A stretch of DNA of 64,000 nt, from positions 2,914,001-2,978,000 of the forward strand of contig NZ_AP025465.1 in assembly GCF_024347355.1 (NCBI RefSeq), read 5' to 3'. A program made the translations under genes and the position numbers. Of the stretch, positions 47,829-59,501 are shown piece by piece. This DNA comes from Vibrio chagasii (GTDB lineage Bacteria; Pseudomonadota; Gammaproteobacteria; Enterobacterales; Vibrionaceae). Under the pieces are notes generated by a model that saw only the letters and a list, made by a program, of their open reading frames with translations, had not been told where the DNA came from and did no database searches. Position 1 is the first letter of the stretch. Each line of letters opens with the position of its first letter.

Positions 47829-48101
47829 ATGAGCCGCACTGTATTTTGTGCTCGCCTCCAGAAAGACGCTGAAGGCTTAGAATTTCAACTTTACCCAGGT
47901 GACTTAGGTAAGCGTATCTTTGACAACATCTCTAAAGAAGCTTGGGGACAATGGCAAAGCAAACAAACCATGCTTATCAATGAAAAGAAGCTAAATATGA
48001 TGGATCCTGAACATCGTAAACTTCTTGAAACTGAGATGGTTAACTTCCTTTTCGAAGGTAAAGATGTCGTAATTGATGGCTACACTCCACCAAGCGAATA
48101 A
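47829..48101 (+). CDS. yggX: Probable Fe(2+)-trafficking protein YggX
   Basis: Small protein of 90 residues protecting Fe-S enzymes against oxidative damage. Family start [19 protein letters not shown] with the conserved Cys7. Core is [30 protein letters not shown] lies before the ATG at 47829; a longer start overlapping mutY is rejected. Located between mutY and mltC, the usual order. Confidence 0.96.
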   Translation: MSRTVFCARLQKDAEGLEFQLYPGDLGKRIFDNISKEAWGQWQSKQTMLINEKKLNMMDPEHRKLLETEMVNFLFEGKDVVIDGYTPPSE

Positions 48102-48170
48102 GACATTTATTTAAGCAAATTTTAATGACATCATGGTTAGCGCTGCGATGTCATTTTTGTATGAGGAACT

Positions 48171-49304
48171 ATGAAAAAGCTCAGTTACTTCCTAACCGCC
48201 ATGCTACTTACTGGTTGCAGTCGTGAGTTCGTTGAGAGCATTTATGATGTGAATTACGAGCCAACCAACCGATTCGTAAATAACTTAGCGGAGTTACCCG
48301 GTCAATTTGAAAAAGATACAGGCGCATTAGACGCTTTGATCAATAGCTTTTCTGGCAATATCCAAAAGCGCTGGGGTAGCAACGAAATCAAGATGGCAGG
48401 TAAGAGTAACTATGTGAAATACATAGATAATTACTTGAGCCGATCAGAAGTAAACTTTAGCGAGGGCCTGATAACGGTAGAAACAGTTTCCTCAACAGAG
48501 CCTAAAAAACACCTCAAAAATGCAATTATGACAACGCTGCTTACGCCAGATGATCCAGCACATGTCGACCTATTCTCTTCAAAAAGTATCAAATTAGAAG
48601 GTAAACCTTTTCTCTATAACCAAGTTGTAGACCAAGAGAAAAAGCCTATCCAATGGACATGGCGCGCCAACAAATTTGCTGACTACCTGATTGCCAACAA
48701 CCTCAAAACCAAAGAAGTCGACTTTAAAAAAGCCTATTACGTTGAAATCCCTATGGTGGCCGATCACGCAAGCCAGCGTAGTTACCAATATGCCGATATC
48801 GTTCGACGCGCATCTAAGCGCTATGACATCCCTGAAGACTTAATCTACGCAATCATCAAGACAGAAAGTAGCTTTAACCCATATGCGGTTAGCTGGGCGA
48901 ATGCATACGGCTTGATGCAAGTTGTGCCGAAAACAGCAGGTCGAGATGTATTTAAACTGGTAAAAAACAAACCTGGGGAGCCCACTCCTGAGTACTTATT
49001 CAACCCAGAAAACAACATTGATGCCGGCACCGCGTACTTTTACATCCTTAAAAATCGCTATTTGAAAGATGTGCGACACCCCACAACATTGGAATACAGC
49101 ATGATCTCTGCGTACAACGGTGGCACTGGCGGTGTACTCAATACCTTTAGCAAGGACAGAAAGCGAGCAATGCGTGACTTAAATTCACTGCAACCGAGTC
49201 AAGCTTACTGGGCACTTACTAAAAAACACCCGAACAAAGAGTCGCGCCGATACCTAGAAAAAGTAACAAAGTTCAAGAAAGATTTTAACCAAGGTAAAAC
49301 GTAA
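48171..49304 (+). CDS. mltC: Membrane-bound lytic murein transglycosylase C
   Basis: Outer-membrane lipoprotein of 377 residues that cleaves peptidoglycan. Lipobox L-T-G-C (MLLTGCSREF) with lipidated Cys at 16. N-terminal DUF3393 domain, then the SLT domain with catalytic Glu in IIKTESSFNPYAVSWANAYGLMQVVPKTAG at about 227-256 and the later YSMISAYNGGTGGV. Last gene before the tRNA array. Confidence 0.96.
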   Translation: MKKLSYFLTAMLLTGCSREFVESIYDVNYEPTNRFVNNLAELPGQFEKDTGALDALINSFSGNIQKRWGSNEIKMAGKSNYVKYIDNYLSRSEVNFSEGLITVETVSSTEPKKHLKNAIMTTLLTPDDPAHVDLFSSKSIKLEGKPFLYNQVVDQEKKPIQWTWRANKFADYLIANNLKTKEVDFKKAYYVEIPMVADHASQRSYQYADIVRRASKRYDIPEDLIYAIIKTESSFNPYAVSWANAYGLMQVVPKTAGRDVFKLVKNKPGEPTPEYLFNPENNIDAGTAYFYILKNRYLKDVRHPTTLEYSMISAYNGGTGGVLNTFSKDRKRAMRDLNSLQPSQAYWALTKKHPNKESRRYLEKVTKFKKDFNQGKT

Positions 49305-49367
49305 GCCTCACTTTTGAATAAAAAAACAACTAACGAACGTTTTTTTTAATTATTTTCAAAAAAGGTG

Positions 49368-49396
49368 TTGACGGTTATGCAGAAAATCCGTTTAAT
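49368..49396 (+). promoter_or_regulatory. Promoter of tRNA cluster 1
   Basis: TTGACG (49368-49373), 17-bp spacer, TTTAAT (49391-49396), then the GC-rich discriminator AGCGCTCCG just before the first tRNA. This is the stringent-type layout of stable RNA promoters. Confidence 0.85.
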
Positions 49397-49407
49397 AGCG
49401 CTCCGTT

Positions 49408-49483
49408 GCCCGGATAGCTCAGTCGGTAGAGCAGAGGATTGAAAATCCTCGTGTCGGTGGTTCGATTCCGCCTCCGGGCACCA
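49408..49483 (+). tRNA. tRNA-Phe(GAA), isodecoder 1
   Basis: 76-nt cloverleaf with acceptor GCCCGGA/TCCGGGC, anticodon loop TTGAAAA, T-loop TTCGATT and encoded CCA. First gene of cluster 1; identical copy at 52584. Confidence 0.98.
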
Positions 49484-49557
49484 CAATTTGATTTGTTGGT
49501 GTCAACACTCTTTAACAGGGAGTAACAGCACGGACAAAAGCATAAAGAATTTAGTGT

Positions 49558-49633
<76 letters not shown>

Positions 49634-49640
49634 TTCTTTT

Positions 49641-49716
49641 GCCTCGATAGCTCAGTCGGTAGAGCAGCGGATTGAAAATCCGCGTGTCGGTGGTTCGATT
49701 CCGCCTCGAGGCACCA
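49641..49716 (+). tRNA. tRNA-Phe(GAA), isodecoder 2, copy 1
   Basis: Acceptor GCCTCGA/TCGAGGC, anticodon loop TTGAAAA. It differs from isodecoder 1 only at two acceptor pairs and one anticodon-stem pair, all compensated. Confidence 0.98.
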
Positions 49717-49755
49717 TTATTTGGTGTTTAACTTAAATAAGTTAACGCAAGTAAT

Positions 49756-49831
49756 TCCCCCTTAGTTCAGTTGGTAGAACGGCGGACTGTTAATCCGTAT
49801 GTCGCAGGTTCGAGTCCCGCAGGGGGAGCCA
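49756..49831 (+). tRNA. tRNA-Asn(GTT), copy 1
   Basis: Acceptor TCCCCCT/AGGGGGA, anticodon loop CTGTTAA, discriminator G, encoded CCA. Four identical copies in the window. Confidence 0.98.
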
Positions 49832-49902
49832 TTTACAATTGAAGTGATTGATATCATTTCATATAAAATGAAGAGTAATATCTTCAGTAAAAGATATAGT
49901 GT

Positions 49903-49978
<76 letters not shown>

Positions 49979-49985
49979 TTCTTTT

Positions 49986-50061
49986 GCCTCGATAGCTCAG
50001 TCGGTAGAGCAGCGGATTGAAAATCCGCGTGTCGGTGGTTCGATTCCGCCTCGAGGCACCA
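49986..50061 (+). tRNA. tRNA-Phe(GAA), isodecoder 2, copy 2
   Basis: Identical to 49641-49716, with the same 7-bp spacer before and 39-bp spacer after it. Confidence 0.98.
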
Positions 50062-50100
50062 TTATTTGGTGTTTAACTTAAATAAGTTAACGCAAGTAAT

Positions 50101-50176
50101 TCCCCCTTAGTTCAGTTGGTAGAACGGCGGACTGTTAATCCGTATGTCGCAGGTTCGAGTCCCGCAGGGGGAGCCA
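50101..50176 (+). tRNA. tRNA-Asn(GTT), copy 2
   Basis: Identical to 49756-49831; last tRNA of cluster 1, followed by a terminator. Confidence 0.98.
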
Positions 50177-50183
50177 CATTCAA

Positions 50184-50214
50184 GAAGCCAAGTCGAAAGA
50201 CTTGGCTTTTTTCG
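50184..50214 (+). terminator. Terminator of tRNA cluster 1
   Basis: AAGCCAAGTC - GAAA - GACTTGGCTTTTTT. Confidence 0.93.
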
Positions 50215-50220
50215 TTTTAA

Positions 50221-50302
50221 GCTCCGACTTATTTGTACCAAATAAATGCCTCAGCCGAAACGTCGGACCGTACTAGCCGCCTACGTTGAGTCCCAACAGG
50301 AA
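50221..50302 (+). repeat. Eroded tRNA relic B (tRNA-Asn-like 3' part)
   Basis: Shares an ordered pattern with 53140-53219 (GCTCC, TGTACCAAAT, CTCAGCCGAAACGTCGGACCG, TAGCCG, GTTGAGTCCC), with many substitutions. Too degraded to fold as a tRNA. Confidence 0.55.
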
Positions 50303-50308
50303 AATCAT

Positions 50309-50384
50309 TTTAGAGAAAGCCTCATCACACGATGAGGCTTTTTCGTATCTAACGCTCCTGCTTTGTGCCAAAGCAATGTCTCAG
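50309..50384 (+). repeat. 76-bp exact repeat with terminator, copy 1
   Basis: Identical to 53091-53166. Contains AAAGCCTCATC - ACAC - GATGAGGCTTT plus T5, so it is a second terminator behind cluster 1. Confidence 0.9.
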
Positions 50385-50432
50385 AAAAATCGTTCCCCTT
50401 TCTCCGGTCTCGTCGAACTCCAATACTGAAAA
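50355..50432 (+). repeat. Eroded tRNA relic C
   Basis: Starts inside the 76-bp repeat and continues with a diverged version of the sequence after copy 2 (TCTCAG, AATCGTTC, CGGTCTCGTCGAACTCC). Part of the same relic family as 50221 and 53140. Confidence 0.5.
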
Positions 50433-50721
50433 GCTCTTTCAATTCAGGCACCCATTAAATACTGAAACTGGAAAACAACCCTCTTCCGTCGTATACCTCT
50501 GCTCAACGATAATCTCTGACTAATACCGCTCCCTTACAGCCATTTTCAAGACACACTTGAATACACAAAAAGTAACAAACTAGCGTTCCATTACTTTTTT
50601 TCTTCGTAAATTTAATCTTCATCATGTTTTGATATCTTTCTAAAATCTGCCCTACACGACTTAGATTAAGATTCGATGAAACATACCTAATATTTATTAT
50701 TTAATTGCTGCGCGGGGAAAT
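50433..50721. other. Gene-free leader upstream of the chemotaxis receptor gene
   Basis: Together with the relic, 336 bp without an ORF between 50386 and 50721. A/T-rich; the receptor promoter must be here but no clear sigma-70 or sigma-28 pair can be picked with confidence. Confidence 0.4.
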
Positions 50722-52347
50722 ATGAAACTAAAAACGCAAGCTTACTTACTATCGGGCATCATTTTAGTCGCCCTACTAGCGTTGACCGCTACAGGTTTAT
50801 GGACCTTAAGAGTCGCTAGCAACATGGATAACAAAGCTCGCGTGACTGAGCTATTTAAGAGTGCATACAGCATTCTTACTGAAGTTGAAAAGATGGCCAT
50901 TGACGGCACGTTAGAGGAACAACAAGCAAAACAGTTGGCGACACGTCTGCTGCGTAACAATATTTATAAAGACAATGAATATGTCTACGTTGCCGATGAG
51001 AATATGACGTTTGTCGCTACTCCATTAGATCCTCAGTTACACGGAACTAGCTTTAATGACTTTAAAGATGGAGACGGTAATAGTGTTGGTCAATTAATCC
51101 AAAGAGTACTTGGTAACCGAACAGGTCAGATCGTTGAATACACCTGGACCCAAAAACAGCCAGATGGCACGATTGAAGAAAAACTATCTATTGCAGAGAA
51201 AACACCGCATTGGGGTTGGGTTGTAGGAACAGGTATAGGCTTCAATGAAGTTAACGCTCGTTTCTGGTCAACTGCTCAATGGCAGCTATTCCTATGTGTT
51301 GTTATTGCAGGTCTTATTCTTTCTAGCTTAATCGTGTCTATTAAACGAATGCTGGCACTACTTGGTGGCGAGCCTAAAGACGTGAGAGAAGCCGTACAAG
51401 CTGTAGCAGAAGGACGCATTCAGACCTCTTTCGAAACTAAAGCGGTCGATGGCAGTATCTATCATGCAGTACAACAAATGAGTAAATCGCTGGCTGAATT
51501 AGTATCTAACCTTAATGCTTCGATGTTGGCATTACGAGGAGAGCTGCAACGCGTAGAAGACCGCGCTGGTTCTATTGCTCAACTCACTGAGACACAACAG
51601 CAATCCACCGAAATGATCGCAACTGCGATGACAGAGATGGCATCTTCAGCTAATAACGTTGCTGATTCTGCGGGAGACACAGCGCGCAACACTGATGAAG
51701 CAGACAAACAGAGCCAGCATACTCAGCGCCTGATTCATAACACAGTAGACAATATCCAAGGCCTCGCAGGACAACTAGGAACAGCAAGCGAAGCTGTCGC
51801 TAACCTAGATAACGATGTAAACAACATTGTGAAAGTATTGGATGTGATTGGCGATATTGCAGAACAGACAAACCTATTGGCACTAAATGCAGCAATTGAG
51901 GCTGCTCGTGCAGGCGAGCAAGGTCGAGGATTTGCAGTGGTTGCTGATGAGGTGCGTAATCTTGCAGGCCGAACGCAATCAAGCACTAAAGAGATCCAGT
52001 TAATGATCAATAACCTTCAGGACGGCTCTCGCAACGCTATCCAAACCATGGAAGTGTGTGCAGCGACCAGCCAGAGCACAGTAACCGAGTCTCAAAATGC
52101 CTCAGAAGCGCTACAACAGATTGTTATTGCTCTTGAGTCAATCTCTTCAATGAGCCATCAAATCGCGACAGCAGCAGCTGAGCAAACTCAAGTGAGTGAT
52201 GATATCTCGAAGCGCATCAACATGATTGAGGAAAGTGGTAATCAACTAAGCAATGTAGTGACCGAAAGTCATAACAGCACCCAAACCTTAGCCTCTCTAT
52301 CTAATGAACTAGAAGCTTGGGTAAATAGGTTTGAAGTAAAACACTAA
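50722..52347 (+). CDS. Methyl-accepting chemotaxis protein with single-Cache sensor
   Basis: Receptor of 541 residues. TM1 is at about 6-28 and TM2 at about 190-210. The periplasmic domain reads [22 protein letters not shown] and [15 protein letters not shown], typical of sCache_2. A HAMP-like linker follows, then the cytoplasmic helical hairpin with tip [34 protein letters not shown]. No C-terminal NWETF-like tether. The GGGGAAA ribosome site is good. The ligand cannot be told; sCache_2 domains often bind short carboxylates. It sits between two tRNA clusters. Confidence 0.93.
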   Translation: MKLKTQAYLLSGIILVALLALTATGLWTLRVASNMDNKARVTELFKSAYSILTEVEKMAIDGTLEEQQAKQLATRLLRNNIYKDNEYVYVADENMTFVATPLDPQLHGTSFNDFKDGDGNSVGQLIQRVLGNRTGQIVEYTWTQKQPDGTIEEKLSIAEKTPHWGWVVGTGIGFNEVNARFWSTAQWQLFLCVVIAGLILSSLIVSIKRMLALLGGEPKDVREAVQAVAEGRIQTSFETKAVDGSIYHAVQQMSKSLAELVSNLNASMLALRGELQRVEDRAGSIAQLTETQQQSTEMIATAMTEMASSANNVADSAGDTARNTDEADKQSQHTQRLIHNTVDNIQGLAGQLGTASEAVANLDNDVNNIVKVLDVIGDIAEQTNLLALNAAIEAARAGEQGRGFAVVADEVRNLAGRTQSSTKEIQLMINNLQDGSRNAIQTMEVCAATSQSTVTESQNASEALQQIVIALESISSMSHQIATAAAEQTQVSDDISKRINMIEESGNQLSNVVTESHNSTQTLASLSNELEAWVNRFEVKH

Positions 52348-52371
52348 AGTTTCGGGAAGATTTTTAAATAT

Positions 52372-52402
52372 AAAAGCACGTTTTCATACGTGCTTTTTTT
52401 TA
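52372..52402 (+). terminator. Terminator of the chemotaxis receptor gene
   Basis: AAAAGCACGT - TTTCAT - ACGTGCTTTTTTTT. Confidence 0.93.
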
Positions 52403-52544
52403 TTTCGGCACTCATTCCGTCTAGTTAAACGTAGTTTCTCGATCTTTTAGGGCATGCTAGACCTAGGTTTTTCACCGCAAATGAACAAAAACAACCCACT
52501 AAGTATAGAAAAACATCAAACAATACTTTTTTTGCAATTTAATG

Positions 52545-52573
52545 TTGACCCAGAACGCGAAAACACGTTTAAT
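52545..52573 (+). promoter_or_regulatory. Promoter of tRNA cluster 2
   Basis: TTGACC (52545-52550), 17-bp spacer, TTTAAT (52568-52573), 10 bp before the first tRNA. Same -10 and spacing as cluster 1, different spacer sequence. Confidence 0.85.
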
Positions 52574-52583
52574 ACACCTCGTC

Positions 52584-52659
52584 GCCCGGATAGCTCAGTC
52601 GGTAGAGCAGAGGATTGAAAATCCTCGTGTCGGTGGTTCGATTCCGCCTCCGGGCACCA
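52584..52659 (+). tRNA. tRNA-Phe(GAA), isodecoder 1, cluster 2
   Basis: Identical to 49408-49483; first gene of cluster 2. Confidence 0.98.
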
Positions 52660-52715
52660 CAATTTATTTGTTGGTGTCTTAGACAACAACAGTAAAGCAC
52701 AAAGAAATATTATGT

Positions 52716-52791
<76 letters not shown>

Positions 52792-52815
52792 TTTCTTTAA
52801 AGCTTTAAGAATAAT

Positions 52816-52891
52816 TCCCCCTTAGTTCAGTTGGTAGAACGGCGGACTGTTAATCCGTATGTCGCAGGTTCGAGTCCCGCAGGGGGAGCCA
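52816..52891 (+). tRNA. tRNA-Asn(GTT), copy 3
   Basis: Identical to 49756-49831. Cluster 2 lacks the Phe isodecoder 2 found between Thr and Asn in cluster 1. Confidence 0.98.
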
Positions 52892-52901
52892 CATTTAGTG
52901 T

Positions 52902-52977
<76 letters not shown>

Positions 52978-53013
52978 TTTATATTATTGAGAAGTTTACT
53001 CTTCTTAAATAAT

Positions 53014-53089
53014 TCCCCCTTAGTTCAGTTGGTAGAACGGCGGACTGTTAATCCGTATGTCGCAGGTTCGAGTCCCGCAGGGGGAGCCA
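53014..53089 (+). tRNA. tRNA-Asn(GTT), copy 4
   Basis: Identical to 49756-49831; last tRNA of cluster 2, followed at once by the 76-bp repeat. Confidence 0.98.
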
Positions 53090-53090
53090 C

Positions 53091-53166
53091 TTTAGAGAAA
53101 GCCTCATCACACGATGAGGCTTTTTCGTATCTAACGCTCCTGCTTTGTGCCAAAGCAATGTCTCAG
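53091..53166 (+). repeat. 76-bp exact repeat with terminator, copy 2
   Basis: Same as 50309-50384; its hairpin (53098-53123) ends cluster 2. Confidence 0.9.
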
Positions 53167-53219
53167 CCGAATCGTCGGACCGCCCTAGCCGGCCGCGTCG
53201 AATCCCGCAAGGGGAGCCA
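53140..53219 (+). repeat. Eroded tRNA-Asn relic A
   Basis: Ends TCGAATCCCGCAAGGGGAGCCA, close to the tRNA-Asn T-arm and CCA end; the 5' half no longer pairs. A terminator follows as if it were still the end of a tRNA unit. Confidence 0.65.
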
Positions 53220-53228
53220 ATAAAGAAG

Positions 53229-53256
53229 AAGCCGCATCATTGATGCGGCTTTTTTG
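53229..53256 (+). terminator. Terminator after relic A
   Basis: AAGCCGCATCA - T - TGATGCGGCTTTTTT. Confidence 0.88.
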
Positions 53257-53453
53257 CACCTGAAGATCACGCATCTCTTTCCTACCTTCTTTAAACATCC
53301 TTGCCTTTTATCACATCCAAAATACCTTTCTTTATCTAGAGGTAATCAAACCATAGCCATTCATCTCAAGTGGTAAAGTTCACTTAGTAAAAACACTTCA
53401 TCGAAAATTACTCTGGTGATAACGACGGATCATAAATCGAAGATCTGTATAGT

Positions 53454-53522
53454 GTGGCGATTTAGAGCTTCCAATTTTAAAACATCGCGCTGATCGCTCT
53501 CAGTGTCACTGTAAATCGCCAC
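53454..53522. repeat. Perfect 11-bp inverted repeat with 47-nt loop
   Basis: GTGGCGATTTA (53454-53464) and TAAATCGCCAC (53512-53522) lie just downstream of the DUF2391 gene on the minus strand. No T-tract follows, so it is not a standard terminator. The rest of 53257-53542 holds nothing else I can support. Confidence 0.6.
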
Positions 53523-53542
53523 GCTCTCCTTAGCCACTACGA

Positions 53543-53938
53543 TTACTCTTTATCAAAACTATCCACCACAATCGCTCCCATAGAGGCTGGCATAGAAATA
53601 ACAATCACTCTCTTGATTGAAACTACAGGGTCAGTCAATAAAGGAAGTTTATCTAGACAAGTCAATACTAATGCTACGACCATGGCCGTCATGGCATAAG
53701 CGATAACGATTCTAAAAATGAACACAGGAATTCGGGCAACGACATCTTTTTGGAAAACGCTCTCATAAGTATAAAAACCAAGAAAGACTGCGGATAACAT
53801 AAACAACAGCAATAAATTTTCGGCAGGCAACGTCTCTCCTAGTCTCCAGGCTTCTTCAGAAAAAGAGATTGGAACAGCCAGAGCAAAAGATCCAACAAAG
53901 ATCTGGCCTGCATCTTCAAAATTAAAACTCAGTTTCAT
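53543..53938 (-). CDS. DUF2391-type integral membrane protein
   Basis: Protein of 131 residues with four hydrophobic segments: about 10-25, 40-60, 69-92 and 106-124. The pattern GSFALAVPISFSEEAWRLGETLP at its start is typical of the DUF2391 (TIGR02587) type of putative membrane proteins. Start at the ATG 53938 with AGTAGGT upstream. Function unknown. It stands alone in otherwise decayed DNA between the tRNA array and an rRNA operon. Confidence 0.78.
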   Translation of the reverse strand: MKLSFNFEDAGQIFVGSFALAVPISFSEEAWRLGETLPAENLLLLFMLSAVFLGFYTYESVFQKDVVARIPVFIFRIVIAYAMTAMVVALVLTCLDKLPLLTDPVVSIKRVIVISMPASMGAIVVDSFDKE

Positions 53939-55130
53939 TACATTACCTACTCGAGCCTTCTCTGCGATCCCACAGTAATTATTCTCAACTCTCTAAATAC
54001 TGGAATCACTAAAAGTTAAAAGTGACTTCCGGTACTTCATATTAACCACCTAAAGCCAACTAAGAGTTGAACCGGAGAGCAAAAAAATCAAATTCTACTA
54101 ATTATAATCTTAACGCTTCCACACGCTCGTAGAATGTACATAGGCTTCGAGTACGATGCTTAAGGGCAATAAACCTTCGGCGTGTGTACCAATATTGCTC
54201 ACCCCAAACCTGAAAAAACTTACCTTCTAATATACTGTCACAAATACAATATAGTTGAAGATATCTGTTCTTGAGGGTGTAAGGACGGCATTTCAATGAG
54301 AAGTAAAAGAGCATTGATCGGCAATGGATGACTTGAAGGGAGTCTACCTTTGAGGGCTAAACAACAATTCTGATACCCACACTCTCAAAACCGAGCTAAA
54401 GGCTAGCTATATCATAGTGAACAGTCTCCTATACCTTCTGAATACAAAGAAATAGGTTACGGTTTATAGAACGTATGAATAAGCAAATCTCAGCAGAACT
54501 AGTACCTTGTAAATGCTTCTATAAAGTGCCCACCGCTGGAATTGCTAAAAGCATAGATCTGTTGTGTATTAATAGATACCAGATAGGAATCCCCATGGAA
54601 ATACCTCTCTATTGCGCTAGACAGACCGTAAGGCTTCTTCCACAAATGACAGTGACAAAACGCAATAAGGAGAGCTGAAGGTCCAAGCATCAGGGGATAG
54701 GAAATATTTAGATAAGAAGCAATGAAAGGCACGCTAGCACCTCTTTAAAAGAAGTAGTTAGACTACCGAGATGTTTCGACTATTCATTACAATAAAAAGC
54801 TTACAACGAAATTGTCAGTAGAGTACTGCTCCCGGGTAATTCAGGGCCTCTTAAAGGCTCATTAGAAGGCAAGTTTAACCGCGGACTAGGTTGCCATACA
54901 TCAAAGCAATAGCGCTTCACGACACTACCTACCTTCTCGGTAAGCACCGAAAAGCAGGAAAGCTATAGTGAGAGCTCCAAGACTTGTTTAACGCACTTCA
55001 AAGAGAGATCATCATAATTCGGAAGTAACCAAGCCAAACTACTTCTAACAAGGCATGTCGATAAATTGAGGTTCTTCTGTACCTTTGCTCCTGGCCAAGC
55101 AAAATGTACATTCCAAGGTAAATTAACAAT
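53939..55130. other. Decayed, gene-poor region
   Basis: About 1.2 kb with only short ORFs (such as 54102-54314 minus and 54475-54678 plus) that have no ribosome sites or recognisable domains. One segment, 54371-54416, resembles a broken tRNA-Thr(GGT). Otherwise nothing supported. Confidence 0.6.
54371..54416 (-). pseudogene. Possible tRNA-Thr(GGT) relic
   Basis: CTGATACCCACACTCTCAAA and GAGCTA...GGCTAGCTATATCAT match the two ends of the intact tRNA-Thr at 55876-55952, with the middle (anticodon arm) missing. Confidence 0.5.
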
Positions 55131-55136
55131 ACTCAC

Positions 55137-55610
55137 AAACGACGTAAGCCTAATCGTCGGACTAGATTTCCCACCATTGGAGGCATGGTCGGGATTGCTG
55201 ACAACCGGGGCGATTTGCAATGATTCGAATGTAAAAAAGTCCTGCTATTTCTAGCTGGACTTCTCTATGAATGACATAAAGGTAGTGTTCGCAGACGGTC
55301 AGGGCTCATTAGTCGAAGACCAAATTATCTATTTCCTAAAACAAGCGAAGCCTAGTCATAAGGCTAGGCTTTCTAATAAATAGTGGGGGCGCCGGGTTGC
55401 GGACAACGAGCAAACCTTTTGCGGGATTCTTTCAACCGAAGCGGAACACAATCATTCAAACGTAAAAAAGCCCGAGCAGTTATGCTTGGGCTTAGTATAA
55501 GTGGCGGAATAGCTGGGGGATCAGACGACCGGGACTCGTTGGTCGAAGACCAAAATATCTATCTCTAGAAACGACGAAAGCCTAGTCGTAAGACTAGGCT
55601 TTCTGATAAG
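55137..55610 (-). repeat. Array of decaying terminator plus tRNA-Asp 3'-end modules
   Basis: Three diverged versions of [AAGCCTAGTCGTAAGACTAGGCTTT-like hairpin + start of the tRNA-Asp 3' end] begin near 55147, 55347 and 55577; the last joins the intact tRNA-Asp. Between them lie two diverged hairpins (55227-55255 and 55464-55495) followed by GTGGCGGAAT- or related stretches. GTCGAAGACC occurs 240 bp apart (55312 and 55552). Confidence 0.65.
55577..55602 (-). terminator. Terminator of the rRNA operon (after tRNA-Asp)
   Basis: AAAGCCTAGTC - GTAA - GACTAGGCTTT with TTTCGTCGTTTC beyond it on the minus strand; U-tract is interrupted. Confidence 0.75.
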
Positions 55611-55687
55611 TGGCGGAGTGGACGGGACTCGAACCCGCGACCCCCGGCGTGACAGGCCGGTATTCTAACCAACTGAACTACCACTCC
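55611..55687 (-). tRNA. tRNA-Asp(GTC)
   Basis: 77-nt tRNA: acceptor GGAGTGG/CCACTCC, anticodon loop CTGTCAC, encoded GCCA end. Last gene of the rRNA operon. Confidence 0.98.
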
Positions 55688-55717
55688 GCAGTGTCTATTC
55701 AGCTTAAAGCAATTTGA

Positions 55718-55835
55718 GCCTGACGATGTCCTACTCTCACATGGGGAAGCCCCACACTACCATCGGCGCTATTGTGTTTCACTTCTGAGTTCGGCATGGA
55801 ATCAGGTGGGTCCACAATGCTATGGTCGTCAAACA
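55718..55835 (-). rRNA. 5S rRNA, distal copy (variant helix I)
   Basis: About 118 nt, second 5S of this operon, between tRNA-Thr and tRNA-Asp. It differs from the other two 5S copies at 55723, 55829 and 55833, all in helix I; the first two restore an A-U in place of G-C. Confidence 0.97.
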
Positions 55836-55875
55836 AATTCTTTTGTTAACTTGATTAATCAAATCAACTAAATCG

Positions 55876-55952
55876 TGGTGCTGATACCCAGACTCGAACT
55901 GGGGACCTCACCCTTACCAAGGGTGCGCTCTACCGGGCTGAGCTATATCAGC
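55876..55952 (-). tRNA. tRNA-Thr(GGT)
   Basis: 77-nt tRNA with acceptor GCTGATA/TATCAGC, anticodon loop TTGGTAA and encoded CCA. Lies between two 5S genes, as in the distal part of E. coli rrnD-type operons. Confidence 0.98.
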
Positions 55953-55991
55953 AATTCAAGAACCGTTTAAAAACGATTCTAAAAATTTAAA

Positions 55992-56109
55992 GCCTGGCGA
56001 TGTCCTACTCTCACATGGGGAAGCCCCACACTACCATCGGCGCTATTGTGTTTCACTTCTGAGTTCGGCATGGAATCAGGTGGGTCCACAATGCTATGGT
56101 CGCCAAGCA
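55992..56109 (-). rRNA. 5S rRNA, proximal copy
   Basis: 118 nt, starts TGCTTGGCGACC on the minus strand; the same sequence as the copy at 61552. Confidence 0.98.
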
Positions 56110-56202
56110 AAATTTTAAAATTCGGAAAGCTGTTTCTATTCTCTCAAACTCATTCAAGCGTTTGTATCTTATGAGTCCATCAAAACCCCTTGGGTGTTGT
56201 AT

Positions 56203-59091
<2,889 letters not shown>

Positions 59092-59331
59092 ATACAACCC
59101 GAAAGGGTCTTAGTGTATGGCAACTAACCAAGGTTTTTGGTTGTAACAAGAAGGGTTAATTCTTATTACGTGTTTGCCGGACTCAATTTAATACTCTTTA
59201 TTTTCACTTTTAAAAAGTGAAGACAAAAAGCCAAGACACTTGAATGTGTTTGTGTTGTGTTTATCTAAAGATAAACATTGAGAACTTTTAATTTGATTAA
59301 CTCATAGAGTTAATCAGTCAGCTTTCCAAAT

Positions 59332-59342
59332 TGTTAAAGAGC
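59332..59342 (-). promoter_or_regulatory. boxA antitermination site before 23S
   Basis: GCTCTTTAACA on the minus strand in the 16S-23S spacer; NusB/S10-dependent antitermination element by family knowledge. Confidence 0.8.
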
Positions 59343-59411
59343 TTGATTCAATAAATGAACCATTTTTAAAGATTCTACTTTCTATTCTAAAGAAATAAGA
59401 ACACTTAAAGA

Positions 59412-59487
59412 TGGTGGAGCTATGCGGGATCGAACCGCAGACCTCCTGCGTGCAAGGCAGGCGCTCTCCCAGCTGAGCTATAGCCCC
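59412..59487 (-). tRNA. tRNA-Ala(TGC)
   Basis: 76-nt spacer tRNA, acceptor GGGGCTA/TAGCTCC, anticodon loop CTTGCAC, encoded CCA. Confidence 0.98.
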
Positions 59488-59501
59488 ATCTAGGTCGATA
59501 T

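Noticed and set aside
52987-53223. 78-aa ORF over the second tRNA cluster
   Set aside because: It reads through tRNA-Asn, the 76-bp repeat and the relic; not a gene.
54102-54314. 70-aa ORF on the minus strand in the gap before the rRNA operon
   Set aside because: No ribosome site, no recognisable domain, and odd composition for this genome; sits in decayed DNA.
54475-54678. 67-aa ORF on the plus strand in the same gap
   Set aside because: Overlaps an opposite ORF, has no ribosome site or known motif; chance open frame.
55383-55568. 61-aa ORF near tRNA-Asp
   Set aside because: Lies inside the decaying tRNA/terminator modules; the reading frame is incidental.
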